Origin: Limnoperna fortunei
Lineage: Eukaryota; Mollusca; Bivalvia; Mytilida; Modiolidae
DNA length: 64,000 nt
Assembly: GCA_944474755.1 (NCBI GenBank)
Contig: OX104112.1
Span: 65,086,433-65,150,432 of the forward strand
Direction of reading: 5' to 3'
Below the pieces are notes generated by a model. The model had not been told where the DNA came from. It searched no databases and was given only the letters and a program-made list of their open reading frames with translations. A program made the position numbers and the translations under genes. This document shows, one piece after another, positions 50,472-63,243 of this stretch (the first letter of the stretch is position 1; every line of letters starts with the position of its first letter).

Positions 50472-51030
50472 TAGTTCCATAAATGTTAAAAACATTCACT
50501 GAGAGTTACTCAATTTTTTACTGTTCTTCATTATCGTTTAACGTAGATTGTAAAGATTTTGTAAATATATGTATATTATTATACTATACATACATAATAA
50601 ATATATTGATTGATATCAAGTAATTCGGATATTTTTCTTCTTCAAGCAACAAACAGTAAATAAAAAGGTGAATAAAACATTCATTCCCATGTTAATAACC
50701 ATCGACAATGTCTGGCACAGTTGAGACGATTAAATACCAACTTTGAATTAAAATGTTTGCTCGGCATAATAAAACAGTTGTGATCTCTGAAAATTGGTGA
50801 ACAGCTGGCCACGTTCCTGCTCAACAACGAACAGGGATTCGGGTCGGCATTAACTGTGAAGCTGGACCCTCCCTAATGAATAAGGATAAAGTGTCGGACT
50901 CCATTGTTGTCATGTCTATATCATTATGAGACTAACAACAAGTTTCCGGTGCTTTAAGTCCATAGATACAACTTGAACAAAGTGTAACAGGTAATTAAAA
51001 ACCGGTTTACGTACAATAGTTTAATAAATC

Positions 51031-51147
51031 AATCTAATTAAAATGAAATATTTCACTTGCTTCCCCCTTTTTGTTGTTGTCGCTTCTTTACGCAGCGACA
51101 AAAACAAAAATGGAGGTGCAAGTGCAAGATTTAATTTTAATTAGATT
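51031..51147. repeat. 117-bp foldback
   Basis: AATCTAATTAAAATGAAAT and its inverse close a stem that includes a long stretch of T/G-rich sequence, centred on GTCGCTTCTTTACGCAGCGAC. Arms are about 52 bp and imperfect, about 80-85 percent paired. Confidence 0.85.
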
Positions 51148-51218
51148 GTTTTTAAATAGGGTGCTTACAACTTTATGTATATGGTGCTTTTGACTTTATA
51201 TATGGTTATAGTCATCTC

Positions 51219-51685
51219 GCCCCGGGTGGCTAAAAGAATAGACCGCAGTCGACTAAATAGGGCCCAGTACCCTGACCGGCGTGTCAGGTCGGTTTGCCTA
51301 AAGACCGACTGGGATGTGTGCCCCAGGTGGTTGAATGGGGTACCCCTGGCAAGCTGGGGTTGTCAGGCCATAATACGGAAAACCTGACCGCAAACCATAT
51401 TAGTGCACCGTGTTGGGAAAATGCCACGTTCCTCGCACGTTAAAGAACGCTGCTGTAGTATTCGCTATGAGTAGGGATTTCGATCCCGCTACAGGAGGCT
51501 AAATTGCCCACCCTATCCATCCTCCCATTTGCCAGTGGCAATCTAAAACCCGTTACCCCTATTTTTCCCTGTGTCCCATCCCATTTTCATTCATCATCAT
51601 TTCATGTTCATTTTATCATCCTTTTCATGTTCATCGCCTGAATATAGCTGAAATATTGCTGCTCGGGCGTTAAACACCATTACAT
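51219..51685 (+). mobile_element. SINE-like dispersed repeat, copy 2
   Basis: Inverted relative of 35263-35745. It starts near CCCCGGGTGGCTAAAAGAAT and ends with ATATAGCTGAAATATTGCTG and GGGCGTTAAACACC. The middle block with CAGTACCCTGACCGGCGTGT is nearly identical in both copies. An open frame just beyond it (51685-51936) reads plausibly as protein but has no recognisable family and no clear start. Confidence 0.75.
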
Positions 51686-52013
51686 TGTTTAAATTAAAAC
51701 CAAACTTAATAATTATTGATTTCTTTGACGGATTAGACTGCACACCACGAGACTCGAATGAAAACCATGATGCCAAGACAATTGCACTAGCGCATCGGAA
51801 CAATTATGACCGGTCCAAATCTGACTTATTTAAGTTTAAACTTGAAAACCGGCAGGAAGAAAAAGTTTCCCACAATGCCCTAAGAATTTCTTTGTTTAGA
51901 GGTTTCAAATCTCTATTTTGTTATGCTAAAAGCTAAAGATAAAATACGACAGATCACATAAAAAATAAAGAAATGAAAAGAGAACAGCACAAACAAAGAA
52001 ACAAACAAATTAA

Positions 52014-52330
52014 AGTGTCATTTGTTCTGAGAACACATGAGAAGGTTTTCCCCATAATCGTTTAAAGAAAGTATATATGTTATGTTATGGACTTTTATGT
52101 CTGTTGCTAACCACAAAATGTCACTTTCAGTCATACAAATTAGTTATTTGAGCGAAGAAAGTGGTCCCGAGTCAAAAATATAGGGTTGTTAAGGAATTTT
52201 ATTCCCGTTGCTAGACACAAAATGCCACTTCCCGTCTTGAAATCACGTATTTCAGCAAAATACATCATCCTGATTCTAAACAATATATGGTTGCTAAGGA
52301 CTTTTCGTAACAAACCTTCTCGGAAGAAGA
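52014..52330 (-). repeat. Inverted fragment of the composite repeat
   Basis: CATTTGTTCTGAGAACACAT followed by GAGAAGGTTTTCCCC and then CTAACCACAAAATGTCACTT-type sequence is the reverse complement of the end of the composite units at 16998-22827. It is diverged and only about 0.3 kb long, which shows that the composite unit is dispersed. Confidence 0.8.
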
Positions 52331-52791
52331 AAAATCATCTTAACATTAGATATACAGCAATACAGCTTACCTTTTTGTCCTTGTCATAAAAGATTTGTAT
52401 GAAAGCAGCCTCATTCGTGTAGAGGAACAATTCAGCAATTTGGTGCCAACTAAATGAGTGCACAGTGGACACCCATTGACATGCCGACGGTCTGTTTGAA
52501 AACACGTCTACCAAATATGACAAATATGTAATCAATCAGAAAGTCGACCATTCAGCTCGAGGTCTTTTTGATGACACCTGATTGGTTATTTACGAAATAT
52601 GATTTGCGACATAACCAATTATTTATGTCTAGATTTTCCATTCCTTTTAGTGAAGCAAAGTTGAGTCAATTCTTTTAGTTTTTCTTAAAGTTTATTGGGG
52701 AATAGTCGTATTAAGAGTTGTAAAGTCTAATGGTAAGTAAAAATTAAATTATTATAAAATAATCTTACCATTCACGCTCAATAAAAACATA

Positions 52792-53012
52792 TTACGTTGT
52801 TTCAGATCTCATGTTTATAATATATCGTTTGTATCTGTCAAAGTCTCTACATGCTCTCCTTCTTCGCTCTCTTGCGTACCTATAGAGATTTGCTGACATA
52901 CTAGGCTCTCTGCGTTTAGCTTGAGCTTTCTTTGTATTAGTGCTAGCTGCTTTACTTATAGTTATGTATGTATTGTTTTTTCTCCAATTTTAGTGTGGAC
53001 TTTATACACGAA
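52792..53012 (-). other. Unidentified basic open frame, 73 codons
   Basis: Reading on the minus strand from a stop at about 53013 to TAA at 52792-52794 gives a lysine/arginine-rich peptide (KKAQAKRREPSMSANLYRYA then RERRRRACRDFDRYKRYI). Composition is far from random for AT-rich DNA, suggesting a real exon or transposon fragment. I do not recognise the family. The first ATG is internal (at the MSANLY segment). No clear splice acceptor was confirmed. Confidence 0.3.
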
Positions 53013-54386
53013 TCAGTTTAATTAGTAATTCAGTATGCAGTTTGTGCTCAAAGTCTTTTAATTTATATAATACTTTAGGGACTGCTGGTTTGGGACCGGT
53101 GCAAAATGCAATGGCCGGGACACATACACATAATTTTTTTTTCATAACAATATCATCAATGGAAAAAAAACAAAAAAAATTTTTTAACGTTTTAATTCAA
53201 AACCAACATACAGTAATCGAACAATATGTTTAACAAACATAAATACTGAATTGCAAATATAAAATTGATCAATAGATAGGACACCCAAATGTCTGCTTTC
53301 TTTTATCCGTTTTATTCCGTATAAGTTTCATCTGTTGTATGTTTTTTCTACTTGTTTCGCCTTATCCTTTTATTTTAATATGTTGCGTTGCCTGCTTAGC
53401 CCATGTATAGGTCAGTACGTGTTTTCCATTTAACTTATAAAATGCTAAAATTGTTCTATATGTCTATGTTATATTGTATTCTATGCATCATATTTATGTC
53501 TAATATGAATATAGGCACAGCCTAAATGCGAGCATCGTATATTTTATGGTTCATGACGTTACTTCAGAGCACCCTAAGAGAGCATCTGCATTCCTTTTGT
53601 TTTGTGGCGTGACGTCTTTAATGTGTTGGTGACGTCATAAAAAATGTAAAAAAAAATAAATAAAGCTTTTATGAGATTGCATAAAAAGTGTCGGACATTT
53701 TTGTTGTTATTTCTAAAATAAACACTTAAATTTTATTTATGTAAAATTTATTTCTGTCTACTTTTAAATTTTAAATTATTTTTTTTTTGTGCTCGACCAC
53801 AATATTTTCTTCTGACAGCTCAGCTACCATCCGAAAAGGCTTTGTTTATATGGATCACGTGACTTTATTTACACATGTACATGCATGAAACCGTATAGCA
53901 CGAATCTGCGATGCTCGCTAAAATGAATGTAGGCGCAGCTTAAATGCCAGCATCGCACATTGTTTACCGGAAGTCCGCTTACGGTATTGAGAATATTTAG
54001 TCAGGATCCCAGACTACTCAGCTACCTTGTTCATATGGATCACGTGATTTTTTTTTACACACACGCATGTAACCGTATAGCTCGCTAATATGAATGTAAG
54101 CGCAGCCTGACTTTTTTTACACACACGCATGTAACCGTATAGCTCGCTTATGAATGTAAGCGCAGCCTAAATGCGAGCATAGCACATTGTTTATGTCGTT
54201 ACTTCAGAGCCCCCTAACTGTGCCTCTACATTCCATTGATGACGTGACGTCTTATCTAATGTGTTGGTTACGTCACAAACTCAATTTCAAATACTGCGAT
54301 TCACATTAAAAAATTGTCTGGCATTTTTGTAGTAATTTAAAAAATAAACACTTTAATTTTATCGATGTCAAAATTAACTTAGTCTA

Positions 54387-54621
54387 CTGGTCACGGAGTA
54401 GTTCTCGCCAGCAAGTAATTCTCGCCACCCGATCTTTCGACAGTTTGTGTGAAAAATTGGCATTTTAGAAGTGACCAGCGTAATTTGTTTCGGATGGAAG
54501 ATGGTGAAATCTATTAAATGAAGCCTTTTCCATTGATTAACATGGAAAAATAACGACACAGTCACAAAAATGGCGAGAATTGCTTCTGTCTTTTTTATGG
54601 CGAGAACTACTCTCTGACCAG
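54387..54621. mobile_element. 235-bp Tc1/mariner-like MITE
   Basis: CTGGTCACGGAGTAGTTCTC (54387-54406) is matched in inverse at the right end, and an inner copy of TTCTCGCCA also repeats. TA flanks both ends (54385-54386 and 54622-54623). The sister repeat copy near 55555 lacks the element and reads GTCTACTTTTAT, which confirms a TA duplication. It has no coding capacity. Confidence 0.85.
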
Positions 54622-54685
54622 TACTTTTATAAATTATATATTTTTTCGTTCGTCTACAATATTTTCTTCAGATATCTCAGCTACC

Positions 54686-55174
54686 TAACCTGGTCCCCTG
54701 GTGCAATATTTTTCATTTACGCAAGCTTCAATTTCAAATATAACCCCAGGTCACCACCAGTTTACTGCCCAGTTTGATTGGTTGTTTAAACCGCCATGTT
54801 TTACATAACTTTTCGCGCGTTAGAAATTTCTTTAAGAATACAATTTAAATAAAGTAGCTACCTGCTGCTTGTTTTACGGCTTTCAAGTTAAACAGACAAA
54901 TCTATGTAGAGTTATATTTCCACATTCGAGACATAAATCTATAAAAGCATTCTTTTGATAAACTGTATTTTTATTTGAGTTTGATTACGGGACGCCGGAC
55001 GTGACGTCATAATGCTTTGTATCGGAATTACGTCAGTTACAGTTAATACTGACGTTAATTTCGAGGCACTCCGAATGTTGTAAACCGGTCAAGATTTTGA
55101 CCGGATTCATTGCTGGTATTCGAACCGGAAGTCCGCTTACGGTATTGAGAATATTTAGTCAGGATCCCAGACTA
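54686..55174. mobile_element. 489-bp TIR element with 10-bp target duplication, copy 2
   Basis: A sister of 37703-38205. CTCAGCTACC flanks both ends (54676-54685 and 55175-55184). The left end is TAACCTGG and the inverted right end TAGTCTGGG. Two copies at unrelated sites with different 10-bp duplications establish the ends and the duplication length. Confidence 0.88.
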
Positions 55175-55617
55175 CTCAGCTACCTTGTTCATATGGATCA
55201 CGTGACTTTTTTACACACACGCATGTAACCGTATAGCTCGCTAATATGAATGTAAGCGCAGCCTGACTTTTTTTACACACACGCATGTAATCGTATAGCT
55301 CGCTTATAAGAATGTAAGCGCAGCCTAAATGCGAGCATAGCACATTGTTCATATCATTACTTCATAGCCCCCTAACAGTGCCTCTACATTCCATTGATGA
55401 CGTGACGTCTTATCTAATGTGTTGGTGACGTCACAAAACTCAATTTCAAATACAGCGTTTCAGATCGAACAAAAATTGTCTGGCATTTTTGTAGTAATTT
55501 AAAAAATAAACACTTTGATTTTATCGATGTCAAAATTATTTTTGTCTACTTTTATATTATATATTTTTTCGTTCGTCTACATGATATTTTCTTCTGATAG
55601 CTCAGCTACCATCTGAT

Positions 55618-56083
55618 GGTGTAGGACCACCATAGTTTTTTTTACTCTTCGGCTATAATAAAATCAGTTAATAATTTTGACTTATCATAATATTTTCCTT
55701 TGTATCAAATTAAGTGACACTTCTGTCCCCTATAAAAATGCACTGGCTGAATATTCTGTCAAAATTTCACAATATGTTTCATTGCATATAAGAAAGAACG
55801 TCCAACATGAGTCCACATGGTCTACAAATCTACTTTCACTTTCTATTTCAGTCCAAAAATAGTGCTTGTCCCTACTTAACTCTCAACATTTTTATGTTCA
55901 TTTAAAACCGGTAAAACTTTATCCTCAAGTTTTCTAGAATATTCAGCTTTCCAAAAATACCAAATTTATTCTTGTATCATGTGCGGTTCAAATTCTATAT
56001 GATGCAAGAGTGAACCTGTCTGTGGAATAGTACTACTTTTTACAACCTCTGGACTGGTTCCCGGTATTTGGTGGTCCTACACC
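55618..56083. mobile_element. 466-bp TIR element, GGTGTAGGACCACCA ends
   Basis: GGTGTAGGACCACCA (55618-55632) is matched exactly in inverse (56069-56083). It interrupts the third copy of the 0.5 kb unit between CAGCTACCATCTGA and a GTTCATATATGGATC continuation. The target duplication is unclear (TGA on both sides, offset by one base on the left). A short plus-strand open frame at 55677-55862 has no recognised family. Confidence 0.75.
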
Positions 56084-56124
56084 TGAAATATGTTCATATA
56101 TGGATCACGTGACTTTTTGGTAAC

Positions 56125-56890
56125 CAGTCATTTCGTACTTTAACCAAATCGTACCATCCAATCGTACCATAATTAAAACCATTTCGTACCATAACCATTT
56201 CGTACCATATCAATTTCGTGCCATATGGGACAGTGTAATATGATAATTTCGTACCATATGGGGAAGTGTATGAATGAAAACCTGCATGCAATTTCAGCAT
56301 ATTTATTGCTCTTTCGATCAAAGTGGTAACTAGAAATAAAAACTCTTTTTATTTTTAATTTTTTAATTCATTAACATCATCATTTCGTCATAACATAAAA
56401 TATCAGATAACAAAGTAATGACACAGATAAAAAAATATATATGTTTTAAAGCTTAGCAACTATTTTAACGTGAACTACTATTTTCAATATTGTCGCAATC
56501 AATTGTCATTATTTAAGGGATTATGAATCCGGCACAAACACTTGTCTGGCACAAAGACGCAGCAGTCTGCTTATAGACGTATACTTGTTCCAGGTGTCAA
56601 ATAACACATAGCTTTTCATAAATGTAACCCTTTTATTAATAATGTAACCTATATGTAACCAAGTAAAATTACATTCCCAAATATTAAACTGAAAAACAAA
56701 CATTGTAACTGTTTTTCTTTATTGTAACCTATTAACAATGGTGTAACCTAAATGTAACCATTTTAACATACACATATATTAAATAATAAATACTTCACTT
56801 TAAAACTATTTTTGTCATTTGTAACCTTTGTATACAGTATTGTACATCTATACTATACAAAAAGTGTAACCTTGCCGGTAACTGGTTACA
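56125..56890. repeat. Short degenerate repeats: ACCATTTCGT and TGTAACC
   Basis: Words like CCATTTCGTACCATA recur at 15-20 bp spacing over 56125-56270. Further on, TGTAACCTA-type words recur irregularly from 56620 to 56885. Both look like loosely tandem micro-arrays. No gene is seen between them. Confidence 0.6.
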
Positions 56891-56899
56891 AATCTTTAC

Positions 56900-59800
56900 T
56901 ATATATAATGTGCACTTATTTTTTGCCATATCTAAAATAACACTTTCAGAGTCATTTTTGCACTGTTTCCTGTGTAGCTTTTTCATTTTGCCTTCCAACA
57001 CAAGTCCAGAATTCAGTGGCAAGAAGTGGCGCTAGCACGTAGAGTCCTTTGTTCCCTGAACCTGCCTTTTTATTCCTATTTAAACGCTTGCGTTCCCCTT
57101 TTAACAAAGCAGATGGTGAGTAAAAGGATGGCTTCTAAAGAAAACAGTGAAAGTCATCATTTCTTTCATATCTTATTAATGAATAATAAAGCCCTCATAT
57201 GCTCGCTATTAGTTGTTTGTTTTCTTGGTTTTTTAAAAGCTCTACAGAGCTTATGTGACCGACCTTCAACGAAAATATTAATGTGTTCCACACTCGGATA
57301 TGGATCCTCAGATTAGGTACTCCCTTGAAGTTTGTTTACAGTATCGTCGTGTCGTGACTTCCTGGTTTACTTTATGAAAACATTTCTATATTTATACCCA
57401 ATATATATGCTGACATCAATATATGTTTAAAGCAGTGTAAGGACAGTTGGTAAGGTTGTGTATACATGATTATTTTGTTTTTGATTAATTTTTAAAATGA
57501 CAATATATTGCACATTTACAAGATTAAAAAATTGTATTTCTATACTGTGTACTCAACCGTACATGCTATGTACAGAATATGGCAAACATTTGTGCAAATT
57601 TATTCCATATTTTTGAACACTTATAATTAATTTATATAAAAAAAATATAATAACAAATAGAAAATATAGTCACATTCATTGATTTATTAATATTTTAATT
57701 TAGTCATGTCAGTTGATGTTATTTATAAATTCTTTTTAATATTAATTAATAATACAGTATATCAATAAATGAAACATAAATATTCACAGTCACATTTTAT
57801 AATGTTTATAATTAAAAAGAATCATTCTCTTCCTGAAAGTGTAATTCTTAAAAAGCACACATGACAACATATGTCTGGTAAGGGACAGTCAATAGACTGT
57901 CTGTCCCAGGTTGTGTGCAGAAATAAAGGTACAATAAATTAAGAAATGATGGAAAGAAAAACTCGTATTATTTCTGTCTACATGCATTATGTACAACCAT
58001 TATTTCAAAACCTTTTAGCATAAAATTTCTACATGGGGTTGATTGTTAAATGTGAACATATTTTTGTTTTAAGCACTTTCTTTCTAATTATTATTATCTT
58101 TTCTTGCCTGATTTAATCATTTTAAACACTATGATATGTGATTTATATAACACAAGATTCATAAATATTAAAAAATAGATATTAATCAAGGCTAACCACA
58201 CTGGGCGAATTGGGCGACAAAGTCACCCTGTTATTTCAGAAATCTCCATCAAGTCACCTGCCCAATGGTTCACAAAAGATACTTATTTATCGGGTCCAAC
58301 TAATTTTCCCAGACTACCCACCTTACCAGTATATATGTAATTCCAATAAAAACTGCAAAGAATATCCGTACATGTATTTAACATTTTTTCAAATGTGTTA
58401 CATGTTTCAACTGTCTGTTTTACATGCCATTTGTTTATTTTCTGATACATTAATTACCCAAAGTGAACAATGAGAAAAAAGTAAAGTACAACCACCCATA
58501 ATGAAAAAATTGAAGTCGTTTGATAAACAAACTGCGTCACATTTTTAATTGGTTTGAATCTTAAAGTTCTTACAAAGTATATTATATTTTAAGTGTTTTT
58601 TCTTATAAATATATACATTTAAGCTGCAATTGAAAGAATGAAGATAATTAGTACATATTGACCTCATGATAATTTCTGTAGATGGGTGTCCCATGAAGCA
58701 GTTTGGTTTTTGTACAACCTTGTGCAAGAACTAGTAGATGTGTACTGATCAGAAGAACTACTGGTATTTTGGGTTTAATGTAATGTCATTCTATTAATAT
58801 TCTTTGGACATTTTTTTCCATACAAACAGGGCATGTTCATGACAAAAAATGTTAGGGACGTTGTATACAGTAACCCTTATGTATGATGTTTATGTCTACA
58901 TCTGCACAAATATTTTAATTGATTAATTTTTATTTGTTAATACTTTGTATGGCTACAAGTACTGAAATAGATAGAAAAGTAGCTGCTACTAGTATGTCTG
59001 GTCCTTTTTAAAATGATCAATAGTAAAAGTTTGTGCTGTTTTATGTTATAACTTACCATGAATCATATTGAAAAAAAAGAATCACAGTTTGTTTTGGTTT
59101 AAATATGCAAGAGAAATGATCTTGGAAAACCAAAATTATAAACAATTTGGTGTAAATAAATGAAAAAAGTATGTGATGACTGAGAAATTAAGTATTTTTA
59201 TCATCTCCATGACTTCTCCCTATCAACAAACTTCTCCCTGTTTAGTTGCTACTTCTTTAGAGTGTGGTGACCCCTGATTAATATTTCTAAATTGATTAAT
59301 TACTGTTGAAAATACTAATAAGTTCTGCAATGGCTGGCTATACCTTTATGTTTGATAATATATGGTTATTTTTATTGTTAGTTATACAGATTAAAAAGAC
59401 AACACATTAATTCACATTTCCTTGTAATTTCTAGTACATGTAAGTATATATTTGTGTTCCTTTAGTGACCTTTGACATGATTTTTATGTTGTTTACTTTT
59501 CTTATTTTTTTGTATTTTAAAAATAATAATTTCTTCAATCAGTATTCATATGAATTTGTAATACACATATGAGTCCCTTTTTTTATAGTGGTCAAGGCCA
59601 TAGTGAGTGGTTTAAGGAGGAGGGGGTTGCCACTTTCTATGCATGTGATCTGATAAAGCCAGCAAAAATATTGATATACATATATGTACAGGAATGGTTT
59701 GCTTTTGATATGTAATTGAAAATTAAAATCATATGTTATGGTAATATATTATTTCTTTTATATTATTTATTAAGCATGAGATTTTTTTCAGTCTAGCATG

Positions 59801-60600
59801 AGGGTGAAAGTGTGGGAATTGACAGATGTTTTTGGTTGGTTAATTGAATGTTTGCTAATGTAAAGGTATAGCCAACAGTATTTCAGCCAAATTCAGGATG
59901 AGAACAAGTTAGCAGACAATGAATGAATTTTAGAAGATTTGATTTTCAATTGTTCATGCTATCATACTTTATGTAATTAAAGTTGGGCTTATGATCAATT
60001 AAAGTCAAATGTTTTGCTTACATGTATGAATAATCAGAAGCAGACTAGGCTAAAATTAAAAATTAATTGGTATTCTCATACCAGTTTCAGAATTTGTCAT
60101 GTAGGTGGACTAGAAGTACATGTAAGCCACACGTCACATATTTAAATTTTTTTTTAATACATTTTTGGGGTAGATCAAAATATGGTATGTTAGAAAAGAA
60201 AAGCAACACAACTTTATGCATATTTATTGATTGCTATGTCCGATCACATGTAGGTTTGTTTATGGCCTTGGGATATTGCTCAAGAAGATTAGTGTACATG
60301 TATAATAATGACAAGAAAACAGCATTTTGTTAATTAACACATCAATAAAAAAAATTATTTTTATCATTGACTTTTTCATTCATTTACAAACACATTTATC
60401 ATACCCAATACTTTTTAGTTATTTAATGATAGCTTCTAATAAAAGCTATAAGTATTTAATCATGTTGGAAAGATTTAAAAATAAATTAATTTTATCAGTG
60501 CTGATACCTCTGTGACCTTTGACCCATATACAGTTGTTTTTTAAAATGAAATATTAGGTTAAAACCACATTTATTTGCCACATGTTAAATATTTTTTTTC
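56900..60600. other. Gene-poor AT-rich DNA upstream of the SPFH-like gene
   Basis: No coding exon is recognised. Given the splice acceptor at 60601-60602, a 5' UTR exon and promoter of the downstream gene probably lie here or further left. The GC-richer patch around 57010-57320 is a candidate, but nothing proves it. Confidence 0.35.
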
Positions 60601-60612
60601 AGCTAAATCAAG

Positions 60613-60699
60613 ATGAAGTTCAAAACAGTACGAGAGGGTCAGCAGGCTGTTGTCTACAATCATTTTGGAGAAGGCAGACTGATAGAAGGTCCTAAAAGG
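60613..60699 (+). CDS. First coding exon, SPFH/band-7-like protein
   Basis: The acceptor TTTTTTTTCAG ends at 60602. The ATG at 60613 follows a short leader, and 29 codons run to a GTAATT donor at 60700, in phase 0. The peptide begins MKFKTVREGQQAVVYNHFGE and ends RLIEGPKR. This REGxxAVVYNxxGEGRxxEGPxR pattern recalls the N-terminus of a group of SPFH/band-7 (prohibitin-like) and vault-shoulder-like proteins (from memory). Such proteins act on membranes or assemble into large shells. The next exon continues the same theme in frame. The gene is incomplete at the right edge. Confidence 0.75.
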
Positions 60700-61390
60700 G
60701 TAATTATACCTACCTAATTAAATTTCAGGACAAAAAACAAAAAAGAAATCTAGCAATTATCTGCTGACCTTCAACACTTGTTTCCATTACTTAGTTTTAC
60801 ATTAAATAAAATAGTTAGATGACAGTTAGAAACATAAGGTATCGGGGTAGAATTAACATACATGTATAATAATGATGGGCATCAGTCAAACAAAAAAAAA
60901 TCACAAAAACACCTTTGTAAGATTATTATTTTTTTAACTTATTATTCTAAAATACATTCATGGCATTAAGCAGCCAAGTGAATACACATTGGTCATTGTT
61001 TTAATATGGTTTATCAGCACTCATTTGTGAGTTATTTCCACTTTGTACCAATGGTTTTCATTGTTTTCAGGCTACTCAGTTTCTGTTTGTGTGTTTATAG
61101 TTTTTGTTTTGCATTGTATATGTTTGTCTATATCTGGATTTGTTATGGTCCTTTGACTTTTGGCTCTAATTATTTGGAGGTTTTTTTTGCTATTTTTTTT
61201 ACAATTACGAATGAGGTGCACTTGGCTCATCACCTTTGAAGACTGTAGATCTATCGAAGCTTACTAGTTATGTATTTTTTATTGATGGTTACCATATTAG
61301 TGATGTATTTTTTATTGATGGTTACCATACTAGTTATGTATTCTTTATTGATGGTTACCATTAGAAACATGTCTACTATGGAGCTTCCTT

Positions 61391-62643
61391 TTTAGCTCAC
61401 TGGACCCGGTCGGGTGAGCTATTGCCATCACATGGCATCTGTTGTCATCAGTCATCGTCATCGTTAACTTTTCTTTAAAAATTGTCTCCTCCAAAACCAC
61501 TGAAGGGATTGCTTTGAAACTTTGCAGACATCATCAGTAAAATGTCCTCTACCAAAGTTTCCACAAATCATGGCCTCAGACCAACCAACATTGCCACCAT
61601 GTCTAAAAATATAACAGGGGGTCAAAATACAGTTTTTGGCTTATAATTTAAAAAGTATAACAGATACTAGTACAGTAAAACTGAAGAAACCTTCCTTCTT
61701 CATCATCAAAAGCTCTACAAAACACTCCATTAATTTCAAAGTTGTATGACGATTCCTTGTAGGAGTTATTGCCCTTTAATTGTCGAAATTGACGAGTTTT
61801 GCCATTTTTTCCTTCAAAATCTTAAATATTATTAGAACTAGAGAAAATTGTTCTGCTCTATGAGAGTTAAAAAAATGGCTGTAGAGTCAAGATTGTCTGA
61901 TTAACCATTTAAGAGTTATTCCCTTCGAACTTTTTTTTTAATAGGTTTTACTTGATTGAAAAATCTTCTCCTCTGAAACCACTGAAAGTACTCATTTGAA
62001 ACTATGTACACATCTTCTGCCAATTGTCCTCTACCAATTTTGCACAAACCATGGCCACAGATTAACCAACATGACCACCATGGCTAAAAATAGAACAGGG
62101 TCGGGGGTCAAAATACAGTTTTGGGTTAATAGTTCAAAAAGTATAACAGATACAGGAAAACAGAAGAGACATGCCTTAATCAGCATAGATAGCTCAACTT
62201 AACACTCCATTCGGTCTAAGTCGTATCATGACTCCTTGTAGGAGTTATTGCCCTTAAATTGCCAAAATTGATGATTTTTGCCATATTTGCCTCAAAATCT
62301 TGAAAATTATTCGAACTAGAAAAAAGGTTAGCATTGCTAAATTGTTCTGCTTTCTGAGAGCTACAAAAATGACTTTAGACTCAAGATTGTCTGATGAACT
62401 GTTTAGGAATTATTCTCCTTGAACATTTTTTTAATGAATTTTAATTGTGTTTAAAAAATCTTTCCTCTTTTACCAATGAAAGGACTGCTTTGAAACATTA
62501 CACACATTATCTTTAGGATGTCCTCTACCAAAATTGTGCAAATCATTCAGCTGACAATGCCTCATGGGAAAGAAAAGCTGGATATAAAAGGGTTGCTTGG
62601 TTTCAGGTTCAGGTGAGCGACACAATCTCCTGGGAGCCTCTAG
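61391..62643. repeat. Bivalve-type composite repeat in the intron
   Basis: It starts TTTAGCTCACTGGACCCGGT with a GGTGAGCTATTGCCATCAC head and ends near GGTGAGCGACACAATC and GAGCCTCTAG. The terminal GCTCAC and GTGAGC are inverted. Inside are about 2.5 copies of a unit of about 485 bp (ACCACTGAA words at about 61497, 61979 and a variant at 62473). I recognise this head and tail from many bivalve genomic sequences. It lies within the first coding intron (60700-63878) of the SPFH-like gene. Confidence 0.8.
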
Positions 62644-63243
62644 TTCTGATTTATATTGTTTTAAAACAAAAAGGTTTTTTTATTGTGTAAATGAGGAAAA
62701 AAGAATATACTGTGATGTCTGAACCATACATTACCAAAGTAGTTTCTTGTTCATTATTATATTTCTTTTCTGGTCACAGTTTGAATTAAGTTTTGTTCCT
62801 TTCCACAAATCTTAGAAACATGAACAGGAGAACTCTTCATAAAGAGTTATTTATTAATAGTTCTATTCAAGCTGTAATTTATTTATATTAAGTGCTTTGA
62901 TTTAATAAAAACGCTTAAATGACATCAGATAATTTATATATCATTATTTCCTCTGAGCAAACTACTTGGAGTATACAATGTAAACAAGATGGTGTCCTCC
63001 TGGCGTATCGTCACGGAGAGGGGACAATGTTTCTCTGTCGCAATGATTTCCAATTAAATCGATTTAGTTTTCAAATAAAATATGATATAAATACAATTTA
63101 GTGTTTCATTTTTTTTTTCCTTTATCAATATCTACAGAACCCGATTCATTTGGTACTATGTTTAGCATATTCCTACCCTTTCCGGCCTAGGTACGTATTG
63201 AGGTCTAGATGGGTTTCGTAAACAATTATTTCACATTATTTTA

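Larger units (their letters stand above)
53510..55617. repeat. Triplicated unit of about 0.5 kb
   Basis: Three diverged copies cover about 53510-53962, 54017-54685 and 55185-55617. Shared blocks are TATGGATCACGTGA, ATGTAAGCGCAGCCTAAATG, CATTCCATTGATGACGTGAC, GTGTTGGTGACGTCA and CGTTCGTCTACA..ATATTTTCTTC followed by CTCAGCTACC. Copies 2 and 3 are closest and lie in a tandem period of about 1158 bp. That period includes the 3' end of a TIR element (53967-54015 matches 55125-55173), so part of the region was duplicated after that element inserted. A fourth, partial copy begins near 56090. Confidence 0.8.

Noticed and set aside
57026..57316. 96-codon open frame upstream of the SPFH-like gene
   Set aside because: No domain, no splice link to the exon at 60603 and ordinary composition. 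It was left as possible leader region only.
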